Assembly: GCA_016874895.1 (NCBI GenBank)
Contig: VGSX01000038.1
Location: 1 to 18,210, forward strand
DNA: 18,210 bases
Source: Deltaproteobacteria bacterium
GTDB taxonomy: Bacteria; Desulfobacterota; Desulfobaccia; Desulfobaccales; Desulfobaccaceae
Direction: 5' to 3'
Under the pieces are notes generated by a model, which searched no databases, was not told where the DNA came from, and worked only from the letters and a program-made list of their open reading frames with translations. Both the position numbers and the translations under genes were made by a program. Below are positions 7,630 to 15,509 of the stretch, one piece after another; within the stretch, counting starts at the first letter, position 1; each line of letters starts with the position of its first letter.

Positions 7630-9180
7630 ATGTCTATACCAAAAAATAACGGCGCCAATCTTGGTTTTGAGCGGGAATTGTGGCAGGCGGCCGATGCCTT
7701 GCGCTCCAATATGGACGCCGCCGAGTACAAGCATGTGGTGCTCGGTCTCATTTTCCTGAAATACATCTCCGATGCCTTTGTGGAACAGCATGCCAAGCTG
7801 GAGGCCCAGCGCGCCCAGGGAGCGGACCCGGAAGACCCGGACGAATACCGGGCCATGAATATCTTCTGGGTGCCCAAGGAAGCCCGCTGGCCGCATCTCA
7901 AGGCCAATGCCAAACAGCCCGCCATCGGCAAGATTGTGGACGACGCCATGCTGGCCATTGAGCGGGACAACCCCTCCCTCAAGGGCGTCTTGCCCAAGGA
8001 TTACGCCCACCCCCGCCTGGACAAACAGCGCCTGGGGCAGCTCATCGACACCATCGGCAATATCGGCCTGGGCCAGAAAGCCAATCGCTCCAAAGACATC
8101 CTGGGCCGGGTCTATGAGTATTTCCTCAGCCAATTCGCCAGCGCCGAAGGCAAAAAAGGCGGCCAGTTCTACACCCCCCGCTGCGTCGTGCGCCTGCTGG
8201 TGGAGATGCTGGCCCCCTACAAGGGCCGGGTCTTTGACCCCTGCTGCGGCTCCGGCGGCATGTTTGTCCAGTCGGAAAAGTTCGTGGAGGCCCACGGCGG
8301 CCGGATCGGCGATATCAGCATCTACGGCCAGGAGTCCAACCACACCACCTGGCGGCTGGCCAAAATGAACCTGGCCATCCGGGGCATCGACGGCAATCTG
8401 GGCCAGGAGCACGCCGACAGTTTCCACCGGGACCTGCACCCGGACCTCAAGGCCGACTATGTCATAGCCAATCCGCCTTTCAACGACAGCGACTGGCGAG
8501 GTGAAATGCTCCGGGAGGACAAGCGCTGGAAGTTCGGCACTCCCCCGGCCGGGAACGCCAACTATGCCTGGGTGCAGCATTTCATCCACCACCTGGCCCC
8601 CACCGGCCTGGCCGGTTTTGTGTTGGCCAACGGCTCCATGTCCTCCAACCAGTCCGGAGAGGGAGAAATCCGGAAAAACATCATCGAGGCCGACCTGGTG
8701 GACTGCATGGTGGCCCTGCCGGGCCAGCTTTTTTACTCCACCCAAATCCCCGTGTGCCTCTGGTTTATTGCCCGAGACAAGAAGAACAGCCGCTTTCGGG
8801 ATAGGAGGGGAGAAACCTTATTTATCGACGCCCGCAAATTGGGAACCATGATTGACCGGGTCCACCGGGAGCTGACCGATGAGGATATCAGCACCATAGC
8901 CGACACCTACCATGCCTGGCGGGGGGACCGGGACTGCAGCCGGGAGTATGCCGACGTGCCCGGCTTTTGCAAGGCCGCCACCCTTGAGGATATTCGGAAG
9001 CATAATTATATTCTCACTCCCGGCCGCTATGTGGGCGCGGCGGTGGTGGAGGAGGACGGCGAGCCCTTTGAGGAGAAGATGGCGCGGCTGGTGGCGCAAC
9101 TGCGGGAGCAGCAGGCGGAGGCGGCAAAACTGGACGCCCTCATCGCCGCCAACGTGCAGGACCTGGGGTATGGGGCCTGA
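7630..9180 (+). CDS. hsdM: Type I restriction-modification DNA methyltransferase subunit
   Basis: 516 aa, the usual HsdM length. Start ATG 7630, with a weak GGGAA at 7616-7620. The N-terminal helical domain (about residues 10-150) has the family pattern FERELWQAADALRSNMDAAE and GLIFLKYISDAF. The catalytic Rossmann domain carries SAM motif I (F202-D-P-C-C-G-S-G-G210) and the amino-methyltransferase motif IV N281-P-P-F284, which mark an N6-adenine methylase. YEYFLSQFA and KGGQFYTPR before motif I are also typical. The C-terminal helices (about residues 475-505) would contact HsdS. It methylates adenine at sites chosen by HsdS (M2S1) and joins HsdR to form the restriction complex. First gene of hsdM-fic-hsdS-hsdR; 84 bp separate it from fic. 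Confidence 0.96.
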   Translation: MSIPKNNGANLGFERELWQAADALRSNMDAAEYKHVVLGLIFLKYISDAFVEQHAKLEAQRAQGADPEDPDEYRAMNIFWVPKEARWPHLKANAKQPAIGKIVDDAMLAIERDNPSLKGVLPKDYAHPRLDKQRLGQLIDTIGNIGLGQKANRSKDILGRVYEYFLSQFASAEGKKGGQFYTPRCVVRLLVEMLAPYKGRVFDPCCGSGGMFVQSEKFVEAHGGRIGDISIYGQESNHTTWRLAKMNLAIRGIDGNLGQEHADSFHRDLHPDLKADYVIANPPFNDSDWRGEMLREDKRWKFGTPPAGNANYAWVQHFIHHLAPTGLAGFVLANGSMSSNQSGEGEIRKNIIEADLVDCMVALPGQLFYSTQIPVCLWFIARDKKNSRFRDRRGETLFIDARKLGTMIDRVHRELTDEDISTIADTYHAWRGDRDCSREYADVPGFCKAATLEDIRKHNYILTPGRYVGAAVVEEDGEPFEEKMARLVAQLREQQAEAAKLDALIAANVQDLGYGA

Positions 9181-9186
9181 GCGGAT

Positions 9187-9220
9187 CTTATTAAACGATA
9201 TGCCGTTTACGTTTAATAAG
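9187..9220. promoter_or_regulatory. Perfect 11-bp inverted repeat, candidate operator before fic
   Basis: CTTATTAAACG (9187-9197) and CGTTTAATAAG (9210-9220) are exact complements separated by 12 bp. The spacer adds a third CGTTTA (9204-9209) as a direct copy of the right arm. It starts 6 bp after the hsdM stop and is much more AT-rich than both neighbours. It could form an RNA hairpin, but with no T-run it is not a standard terminator. A binding site for a dimeric repressor, perhaps the winged-helix end of the Fic protein itself, is the preferred inference. Confidence 0.55.
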
Positions 9221-9230
9221 CTATGGCCTT

Positions 9231-9248
9231 ATTTAATGATCGTTAAAT
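9231..9248. promoter_or_regulatory. Second palindrome before fic, imperfect 18-bp dyad
   Basis: ATTTAA-T-GATC-G-TTAAAT (9231-9248) is a palindrome with a single mismatched pair around a GATC centre. It shares the TTAAA core with the perfect inverted repeat 10 bp upstream, suggesting two sites for one regulator. It lies just before the fic ribosome binding region, so occupancy could block fic expression. Confidence 0.45.
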
Positions 9249-9264
9249 AGAGGGATGCGCACCC

Positions 9265-10428
9265 ATGAAGCGGGGCATGACCGGACGATACGAAACTACC
9301 ATTACGGGCGGCGAACAGGTGCGCGCCTTTGTGCCCCTGCCACTGCCCCCCGACCCACCCCTGAACCTGCCGCCGGGGAGACAGAAAATGATTGAACGGG
9401 CCACTCTGGCCCTGGGGCGACTGGATAGTATCACCCTGCTCCTGCCCGATCCCGATCTCTTTCTCTATGCCTACGTGCGCCGGGAGGCGGTGCTCTCTTC
9501 CCAGATCGAGGGGACCCAGTCTTCCCTGGCAGACCTGCTGCTCTTTGAACTGGAAGAGGCGCCGGGCGCGCCCTTCGACGATGTCGTGGAGGTCTCCAAC
9601 TATGTGGCCGCCCTCAACCATGGCCTGGCCAGACTGGGAGAGGACTTTCCCCTGTCCAATCGCCTGATCCGGGAGATGCACGCCATCTTGCTCTCCCGGG
9701 GCCGGGGGAGCGAGAAAGCGCCCGGGGAATTCCGGCGCACCCAGAACTGGATCGGCGGAACCCGTCCCGGCAACGCTCATTTTGTCCCGCCTCCGCCTCA
9801 GCAGGTGGAAGATTGCATGGCGGCCCTGGAGCGCTTTCTCCACGATCCCCAGCAGCCTTACCCGGCGGTGCTCAATGCTGCCCTGGCGCATGTGCAGTTC
9901 GAGACCATTCATCCCTTCCTGGACGGCAACGGCCGGATCGGCCGCCTGCTCATTGCTTTCATCCTCCATCACCAGGAGGTGCTTTCCCAGCCGCTGCTTT
10001 ATCTTAGCCTCTACTTCAAGCAACACCGGCAGGAGTATTACCGTCTTCTTGATCTGGTGCGCCTCGAAGGCGATTGGGAAGCCTGGGTGGATTTCTTTCT
10101 GGAGGGTGTTGTGCGGACAGCCACTAACGCCGTGGACACCGCCAAACGGCTTTTTGCCCTCTTTCAAGAGGATGAACAGAAAATCAGGACCCTGGGCCGG
10201 ATGGCGGCAACGGGACTGCGCGTCTTTCACCTCCTGTGCCGCCGTCCGGTGCTGACCCTCAATCAGATCAGCACCCAGGCCAGGATGTCGTTCCCCAGCG
10301 CCGCCAAGGGCATGGAGGCCCTGGTGAACCTGGGCATCGGCCGGGAACTCACCGGCCAGCGCCGCAACCGCGTCTTTGCTTACGACCAGTATCTGGCCAT
10401 CCTCCAGGAGGGCACAGAACCGCTATGA
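9265..10428 (+). CDS. Fic family protein (class II) with C-terminal winged helix, inside the hsd operon
   Basis: 387 aa from ATG 9265 (TAGAGGG about 10 nt upstream); ATG 9277, four codons later, is an alternative. Visible parts: an N-terminal Fic_N-like region with FVPLPLPPDPP; an inhibitory-helix motif S78-S-Q-I-E82-G83, matching (S/T)xxxE(G/N) N-terminal to the Fic core (class II); and the catalytic loop H216-P-F-L-D-G-N-G-R-I-G-R227, a full match to HxFx(D/E)GNGRxxR. About residues 310-380 look like a winged helix (LTLNQISTQARMSFPSAAKG). Fic proteins transfer AMP or related groups to protein hydroxyls; E82 would block ATP until relieved. The target is unknown. Fic genes in type I operons are a recurrent arrangement. 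The stop overlaps an ATG (ATGA at 10425) that opens a 13-codon frame ending inside hsdS. Confidence 0.94.
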   Translation: MKRGMTGRYETTITGGEQVRAFVPLPLPPDPPLNLPPGRQKMIERATLALGRLDSITLLLPDPDLFLYAYVRREAVLSSQIEGTQSSLADLLLFELEEAPGAPFDDVVEVSNYVAALNHGLARLGEDFPLSNRLIREMHAILLSRGRGSEKAPGEFRRTQNWIGGTRPGNAHFVPPPPQQVEDCMAALERFLHDPQQPYPAVLNAALAHVQFETIHPFLDGNGRIGRLLIAFILHHQEVLSQPLLYLSLYFKQHRQEYYRLLDLVRLEGDWEAWVDFFLEGVVRTATNAVDTAKRLFALFQEDEQKIRTLGRMAATGLRVFHLLCRRPVLTLNQISTQARMSFPSAAKGMEALVNLGIGRELTGQRRNRVFAYDQYLAILQEGTEPL

Positions 10429-10455
10429 GCCGGGGGATAGGGGGGGACATTGGGT

Positions 10456-11823
10456 ATGGGGGGTGATTTTATTATCACCAACTATGGGCCTATTTCAAGC
10501 GCCTTTGCCAGATCTCTCTTGGTCGATCTATGTGTCCCCGGTGTTGGCGTTCAGACTGGACCGTTCGGTAGTCAACTGCATGCAAGTGATTATGTTGAAC
10601 GTGGAACCCCAATTATTACCGTTGAACATATTGGTGACAATCGAATCATCCATGACAATCTTCCTTTTGTCAGCGATGAAGATCGAACCCGTTTATCGAA
10701 GTATAGTCTCAAAAAAGGTGATATTGTATTCAGCCGTGTAGGTTCTGTTGATCGACGAGCAATCGTACATCTCAACGAAGATGGGTGGCTTTTCTCTGGC
10801 CGTTGTCTGCGTGTTCGTCCCGATAGAAATAAAATCGACCCAGGTTATCTATCTTGGTTTATGGGGTTGCCTGGTTTTAAGGAATACATCAGGCAGATTG
10901 CAGTAGGCGCAACAATGCCATCGTTGAATACGGCGATTCTAAGCAAAGTGGTAATTTTTTTCCCTCCATCTCTCAAAGACCAACAAGCCATCGCCTGCAT
11001 CCTGGGGACCCTGGACGACAAGATCGAGATAAACCGGCGCATGAACCAGACCCTGGAGGTCATGGCCCGGGCGATTTTCAAAAGCTGGTTTGTGGACTTC
11101 GACCCGGTCCGGGCCAAGGCCGCCGGGCAGCCGCCGCCGGGGCAGCCGCCGCATATTGCGGAGCTGTTCCCGGATTCGTTTGTGGATTCGGAACTGGGAG
11201 AGATTCCGCGGGGGTGGAGAATAGGCAAGATTCAAGACTTGGGCGAAGTCATTTGTGGAAAAACACCGCCGACATCTGAGCCAGACAACTATGGAGATGA
11301 CGTTCCGTTTGTAACCATACCTGATATGCATGGGAAAGTTTTTGTGACTGCAACAGGGAAGTCACTCTCAAAAAAGGGAGCTGCAACACAAAAAAATAAA
11401 TTCCTTCCTCCATTTTCAATATGTGTAAGTTGTATTGCAACCCCTGGAATCGTTGCATTGACAAGCATATACTGTCAAACCAATCAGCAAATTAACAGCG
11501 TAGTCCCATCAGACCCAAATTCGTCACTTTTCTGCTATTTTGTTCTGCGTGGCCTCGGCGATCAGATTCGTTCTCATGGAGCAGGGGGGTCTGTCCTCTT
11601 AAATCTTAATAAGGGCCAATTTAGCTTGATGAAAACGATACTCCCGCCGGCGAATGAGTCACTAGTTTTTCATAATATCACACTTCCAATTTTTATGAAG
11701 ATATTAGTTAATCAGAAACAATGCGAAATACTTGAGTCTATTCGCGACACCCTTCTCCCCAAACTCATCTCCGGCGAGCTTCGCGTCCCGGACGCCGAGC
11801 GCATTGTCGGGAGGTGCACATGA
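10456..11823 (+). CDS. hsdS: Type I restriction-modification specificity subunit
   Basis: 455 aa from ATG 10456 (G-rich ribosome binding site at 10440-10446); TTG 10450 is a possible alternative. Two target recognition domains are seen: TRD1 about residues 10-170 (GPFGSQLHASDY, KKGDIVFSRVGS) and TRD2 about 255-415 (GKTPPTSEPDNYGDDVPFVT). They are separated by the conserved helical spacer with QQAIACILGTLDDKIEINRR, SWFVDFDPVRAK and a Pro-rich linker, and followed by a C-terminal repeat with SIRDTLLPKLISGELRVPDAE. Each TRD reads one half of a bipartite DNA site. Base composition alternates: both TRDs are clearly AT-rich, the spacer and C-terminal end GC-rich like hsdM and hsdR, which points to TRD swapping. 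The stop overlaps the hsdR start (ATGA). Confidence 0.95.
   Translation: MGGDFIITNYGPISSAFARSLLVDLCVPGVGVQTGPFGSQLHASDYVERGTPIITVEHIGDNRIIHDNLPFVSDEDRTRLSKYSLKKGDIVFSRVGSVDRRAIVHLNEDGWLFSGRCLRVRPDRNKIDPGYLSWFMGLPGFKEYIRQIAVGATMPSLNTAILSKVVIFFPPSLKDQQAIACILGTLDDKIEINRRMNQTLEVMARAIFKSWFVDFDPVRAKAAGQPPPGQPPHIAELFPDSFVDSELGEIPRGWRIGKIQDLGEVICGKTPPTSEPDNYGDDVPFVTIPDMHGKVFVTATGKSLSKKGAATQKNKFLPPFSICVSCIATPGIVALTSIYCQTNQQINSVVPSDPNSSLFCYFVLRGLGDQIRSHGAGGSVLLNLNKGQFSLMKTILPPANESLVFHNITLPIFMKILVNQKQCEILESIRDTLLPKLISGELRVPDAERIVGRCT
10462..10479 (+). promoter_or_regulatory. Hairpin at the start of hsdS
   Basis: GGTGAT (10462-10467) pairs perfectly with ATCACC (10474-10479) over a 6-nt TTTATT loop, beginning 4 nt after the hsdS ATG. 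A 13-codon reading frame from ATG 10425, overlapping the fic stop, terminates at 10466 inside this hairpin. Ribosomes finishing fic or the mini-frame could open the stem, which would couple hsdS translation to fic. This is inference from layout only. Confidence 0.25.
11125..11154 (+). repeat. In-frame 15-bp tandem repeat in the hsdS central linker
   Basis: Two 15-bp units (11125-11139 and 11140-11154), 13/15 identical, encode GQPPP and GQPPH. They lie in the linker after the central helices of HsdS. Copy-number change here would lengthen or shorten the linker in frame; in some HsdS proteins (EcoR124 family) short repeats in the spacer set the distance between half-sites, although in those the repeat is within the helix. 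Confidence 0.45.
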
Positions 11824-14800
11824 TGGCCGTCAGTTTCGTCGAGTCAGAAGTGGAGCAGGCCGCCCTGGCCTGGCTGGAGGGGCTGGGTTATGCTATCCTG
11901 TCGGGGCCGGAGATTGCCCCCGGGGGTCCCCAGGCCGAACGGGAGGACTACGGCGAGGTGGTGCTCGAACGTCGCCTGCGGCAGGCCCTCCAGAAGCTCA
12001 ATCCTCAGGTGCCCAACGACGCCTTAGAAGAGGCCTATCGCAAGCTCACCCTTCCGGATTTGCCCTCCCTGGCGGCCAACAACCATGTTATCCACACATA
12101 TCTGGTGGAGGGGGTGCCGGTGGAATATCAGCGGCCGGACGGGTCCATCGGCGGCGACCTGGTCAAGGTGTTGGATTATGACGACCCCGAAAATAATGAC
12201 TTCCTGGCGGTGAACCAGTTGACCGTGGTGGCGGACCGGCACGAGCGCCGCCCCGATGTGGTGGTGTTCGTCAACGGCCTGCCCCTGGCGGTCATTGAAC
12301 TCAAGAATGCGGCAGCGGAAAGCGCCACCATCTGGTCGGCCTTCAACCAACTCCAGACCTACAAACAACAGATACCCTCGCTCTTTACCTATAACGAAGC
12401 CCTGGTCATCTCCGACGGCCTGGAGGCCCGCCTGGGCACGCTGACGGCCAGCCGCGAGTGGTTCATGCCCTGGCGCACCATTACCGGGGAAGAACTGGCC
12501 GACGCCCGCCTGCCCCAGTTGCAGGTGGTTTTGGCGGGTGTGTTTGACCAGCGGCGGTTCCTGGACCTGATCCGGCACTTCATCGTCTTTGAGGATGCGG
12601 GCGGCGGGGCGCTGGTGAAAAAAATGGCGGGTTATCATCAGTATCATGCCGTGAACCGGGCGGTCCAGGAGACGGTGGCGGCCGCCGGGGAGCAGGGGGA
12701 CCGGCGGGTGGGGGTGGTATGGCACACCCAGGGCTCCGGCAAGAGTCTGACCATGGCCTTTTATGCCGGGCGGGTGATTCTGCACCCGGCCATGGCGAAC
12801 CCCACCCTGGTGGTGATCACCGACCGCAATGACCTGGATGATCAGCTCTACGGCACCTTTGCCCGCTGTCATGAACTGCTGCGGCAGCCCCCGGTGCAGG
12901 CTCAGGACCGGGCGGATTTGCGGGGGAAACTGCGGGTTGACTCGGGAGGCGTCGTCTTCACCACCGTGCAGAAGTTCTTCCCGACAGCCGGTGAAGACCA
13001 GCATCCCTTATTGTCGGACCGGCTCAATATCGTGGTCATCGCCGACGAAGCCCACCGCAGCCAGTATGACTTTATTGACGGCTACGCCCGGTATATGCGG
13101 GAGGCCTTGCCCCATGCCTCGTTCATCGGCTTCACCGGCACCCCCATTGAGTTGACCGACAAAAATACCCGAGCCGTCTTTGGTGACTATATCAGCGTTT
13201 ACGATATCGAACGGGCGGTGCAGGACGGGGCCACGGTCCGCATTTTTTATGAAAGCCGCCTGGCCAAGCTGGCCCTGGATGAGGCCGAGCGCCCCCGACT
13301 GGACGAAGAGTTTGAAGAAGTCACCGAAGGCGAAGAGGTTGAGCACAAAGAGAAACTAAAGACCAGATGGGCGCAGCTGGAGGCCCTGGTCGGCGCTGAA
13401 AAAAGAATCAAGTTAGTCGCCGAGGATTTGGTGCGGCACTTCGAGCGGCGCCAGGAAGCCATGGACGGCAAAGCCATGGTGGTCTGCATGAGTCGGCGCA
13501 TTTGCGTTGAGCTTTTCAATGCCATGGTGGCCCTCCGGCCGGACTGGCACCACGACGATGATGATAAGGGTTTCCTCAAAATCGTCATGACCGGTTCGGC
13601 GTCGGACCCGGCCGGCTGGCAAGAGCATATTCGGAGCAAAGCCCGGCGGGAGGGACTGGCCAAGAGATTCAGGGACGCCAGGGACCCGTTCAAGGTGGTA
13701 ATCGTGCGGGATATGTGGCTGACCGGCTTTGATGTCCCGTGCCTGCACACCATGTATCTGGACAAGCCCATGCGGGGTCACGGCCTGATGCAGGCCATTG
13801 CCCGAGTCAATCGGGTGTTTAAGGACAAGCCGGGCGGGTTGGTGGTGGATTACCTGGGGCTGGCGCACGAATTAAAATCAGCCCTGGCCACCTATACCGA
13901 AAGCGGCGGCAGAGGCAAGACGACCCTGGACCAGGAAGAGGCCGTAGCGGTGATGCTGGCCAAGTATGAGGTCTGCTGCGGCATTTTCCACGGCTTTGAC
14001 TGGTCGTTATGGAAAACCGGCGGTCCACCAGAACGATTGTCACTCCTGCCCCCGGCCCAGGAGCAGGTGCTGCAGCAAGATGACGGCAAGAACCGGCTGG
14101 CCACGGCCGTTACCGAACTCTCCCAGGCCTTCGCCCTGTCCGTGCCCCACGATCAGGCCCTGGCCATCCGGGATGACGTGGCTTTCTTCCAGGCCGTTAA
14201 GGCGGTGCTGAGCAAAAAAGCCCCTGGCGAAGGGCGCAGCCCCGAGGCCATTGACCATGCCATCCGGCAGATCGTCTCCAGGGCGGTGGCGGCTGATGAA
14301 GTCATAGATATTTTTGCCGCGGCCGGACTCAAAAAGCCGGACATCTCCATTTTATCTGACGAGTTTTTGGCCGAGGTCAAGGGCATGCCCCAGCGCAACC
14401 TGGCGGTGGAGATGCTTCGTAAATTACTTGACGGTGAGATCAAGACCCGGAGCCGAAAAAATGTGGTGCAATCCCGCTCCTTCGCCGAGATGCTGGAGCA
14501 ATCGATCAGACGCTACCAGAACCGGGCCATTGAGGCGGCGCAGGTGATTGAGGAACTGATCGCCCTGGCCAAAGACCTGCGGGCCGCCGATCAACGGGGC
14601 CAGGAGCTGGGGCTAAGCGAAGAAGAGATCGCCTTTTACGACGCCCTGGAGGTCAATGATAGCGCCGTCCAGGTTCTGGGAGATGAGACCTTGAGGACCA
14701 TCGCCCAGGAGCTGGTCCGAGCCGTCCGCAACACCGTGACGATCGATTGGACTATGCGGGAAAACGTCCGGGCGCAGATGCGCGTCATGATCAAGCGGAT

Positions 14801-14906
14801 TCTGCGCCGCTACGGCTACCCCCCCGACAAGCAGGAAAAGGCCACCCTGACGGTCCTGGAGCAGGCGGAGGTTATTTGTAAGGATTGGGGTCAGAATTCT
14901 GTTTAG
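11820..14906 (+). CDS. hsdR: Type I restriction endonuclease/translocase subunit
   Basis: 1028 aa. Start ATG 11820, 4-bp overlap with the hsdS stop, with GGGAGG at 11809-11814; ATG 11823 and GTG 11814 are alternatives. Domain order: PD-(D/E)xK nuclease with D146 and E160-L-K162; motor with Walker A G305-S-G-K-S309, DEAH 409-412, a GFTGTPIE motif III, and motifs V/VI around LTGFDVPCLHTMYLDKPMRG and QAIARVNRVF; then a long helical C-terminal region (about 650-1028) of the DUF3387/EcoEI-like kind that binds the methylase core. It translocates DNA by ATP hydrolysis and cuts far from unmethylated sites. All key residues are present, so it should be active. Last gene of the operon; its 3' end abuts a minus-strand hsdM remnant. 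Confidence 0.96.
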   Translation: MMAVSFVESEVEQAALAWLEGLGYAILSGPEIAPGGPQAEREDYGEVVLERRLRQALQKLNPQVPNDALEEAYRKLTLPDLPSLAANNHVIHTYLVEGVPVEYQRPDGSIGGDLVKVLDYDDPENNDFLAVNQLTVVADRHERRPDVVVFVNGLPLAVIELKNAAAESATIWSAFNQLQTYKQQIPSLFTYNEALVISDGLEARLGTLTASREWFMPWRTITGEELADARLPQLQVVLAGVFDQRRFLDLIRHFIVFEDAGGGALVKKMAGYHQYHAVNRAVQETVAAAGEQGDRRVGVVWHTQGSGKSLTMAFYAGRVILHPAMANPTLVVITDRNDLDDQLYGTFARCHELLRQPPVQAQDRADLRGKLRVDSGGVVFTTVQKFFPTAGEDQHPLLSDRLNIVVIADEAHRSQYDFIDGYARYMREALPHASFIGFTGTPIELTDKNTRAVFGDYISVYDIERAVQDGATVRIFYESRLAKLALDEAERPRLDEEFEEVTEGEEVEHKEKLKTRWAQLEALVGAEKRIKLVAEDLVRHFERRQEAMDGKAMVVCMSRRICVELFNAMVALRPDWHHDDDDKGFLKIVMTGSASDPAGWQEHIRSKARREGLAKRFRDARDPFKVVIVRDMWLTGFDVPCLHTMYLDKPMRGHGLMQAIARVNRVFKDKPGGLVVDYLGLAHELKSALATYTESGGRGKTTLDQEEAVAVMLAKYEVCCGIFHGFDWSLWKTGGPPERLSLLPPAQEQVLQQDDGKNRLATAVTELSQAFALSVPHDQALAIRDDVAFFQAVKAVLSKKAPGEGRSPEAIDHAIRQIVSRAVAADEVIDIFAAAGLKKPDISILSDEFLAEVKGMPQRNLAVEMLRKLLDGEIKTRSRKNVVQSRSFAEMLEQSIRRYQNRAIEAAQVIEELIALAKDLRAADQRGQELGLSEEEIAFYDALEVNDSAVQVLGDETLRTIAQELVRAVRNTVTIDWTMRENVRAQMRVMIKRILRRYGYPPDKQEKATLTVLEQAEVICKDWGQNSV
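14887..14897 (+). repeat. GGGGTCAGAAT copy 1, in the hsdR 3' end
   Basis: This 11-mer sits in the last codons of hsdR and recurs exactly, in opposite orientation, at 17731-17741. The two copies bracket the hsdM remnant, higBA and the minus-strand lipoprotein operon. It may be a boundary or REP-like motif; chance cannot be excluded. Confidence 0.3.
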
Positions 14907-15146
14907 CTCACAATTAAGGCGGTCTTTGTTGGTCCACTGGGCGTCTCCCAAAATACCGCAGAGCGTCTCCGGGTTGGCAGTTTCGATGCAGCGCATGGCC
15001 GTCTGGAGGGCCTGACCCACATTGGTGGCTACGGCCCGCACATCCCGCCAGTGACAGTCCTCCGGTATTTGAAAACGATAGTTCTGGGGGAAGCGAGCGT
15101 ATTCTTCATCTTGCGCTAGACTGAGACTATCTCTGTTCAAGGGCAA
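14907..15146 (-). pseudogene. Internal fragment of a second, different HsdM
   Basis: Read on the minus strand, about 80 codons give DEEYARFPQNYRFQIPEDC, then TNVGQALQTAMRCIETANPE and GILGDAQWTNKDRL. This is the segment just before the methylase core in one HsdM subfamily (the DAQWxNKDRL block is characteristic as I remember it). It is clearly different from the hsdM at 7630. There is no proper start (only TTG codons), no SAM motif, and the frame runs directly into the antisense of the hsdR 3' end, where homology stops at about 14907. It is a remnant of another type I system, cut off when the present operon inserted or when the older one was deleted. Confidence 0.75.
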
Positions 15147-15164
15147 TCCTGCCAGGAATTAATT

Positions 15165-15497
15165 TTAGCCTGATTGAGGGTGAGGCTGGGAATCGATGCT
15201 CTTTTGCTTTCGTATGTTGTCCAACGTCGGCAAGTTCTTAATCATTTCCCCTGATTTTTGCTCAGCCAGCCGCAGTTCATAGAGCTTCTGGAGATTCAAC
15301 CAGAATTCCGGGCTAGTTCCGAAAAAATGCCCCAGGCGCAAGGCCGTATCCCCGGTTACCGCCCTCTGGCCGTTCAGGATTTCGGTAATGCGGTTGGTGG
15401 GCACTTTGAGCTGGCGCGCCAGCTCCGCCGCACTCATGTGCAGCTCATTTAGTTGTTCGGCGAGATGTTCGCCGGGATGTATGGCACTGCGTCCCAT
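15165..15497 (-). CDS. higA: HigA-type antitoxin, XRE-family helix-turn-helix
   Basis: 110 aa on the minus strand, stop TAA 15165-15167. Start ATG 15497 is chosen because TGAGG lies 6 nt upstream and the protein then begins MGRSAIHPGEHLAEQL, the usual HigA opening; ATG 15509, immediately after the higB stop, would add four residues. The helix-turn-helix is at about residues 20-60 (MSAAELARQLKVPTNRITEI, then LNGQRAVTGDTALRL), followed by HFFGTSPEFWLNLQ, a strong HigA signature. It neutralises HigB and represses the operon by binding the promoter. The C-terminal tail (KSIDSQPHPQSG) is polar. Toxin gene first, antitoxin second is the normal higBA order. Confidence 0.95.
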   Translation of the reverse strand: MGRSAIHPGEHLAEQLNELHMSAAELARQLKVPTNRITEILNGQRAVTGDTALRLGHFFGTSPEFWLNLQKLYELRLAEQKSGEMIKNLPTLDNIRKQKSIDSQPHPQSG

Positions 15498-15509
15498 AAT
15501 GCACCTCAT

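Noticed and set aside
7407..7649. An 80-codon plus-strand frame between HU and hsdM.
   Set aside because: No ribosome binding site, no non-ATG start with support, atypical composition, and it overlaps the hsdM start.
7081..8745. A 554-codon open frame on the minus strand opposite HU and the first part of hsdM.
   Set aside because: It lies antisense to two certain genes, has no recognisable domain and reflects the GC-rich third codon positions of hsdM.
9229..10230. A 333-codon minus-strand open frame opposite fic.
   Set aside because: The Fic reading has all catalytic motifs; the antisense frame has none.
12024..13004. A 326-codon minus-strand open frame opposite hsdR.
   Set aside because: Shadow of the hsdR nuclease and motor domains; His/Gly/Val-rich composition and no family match.
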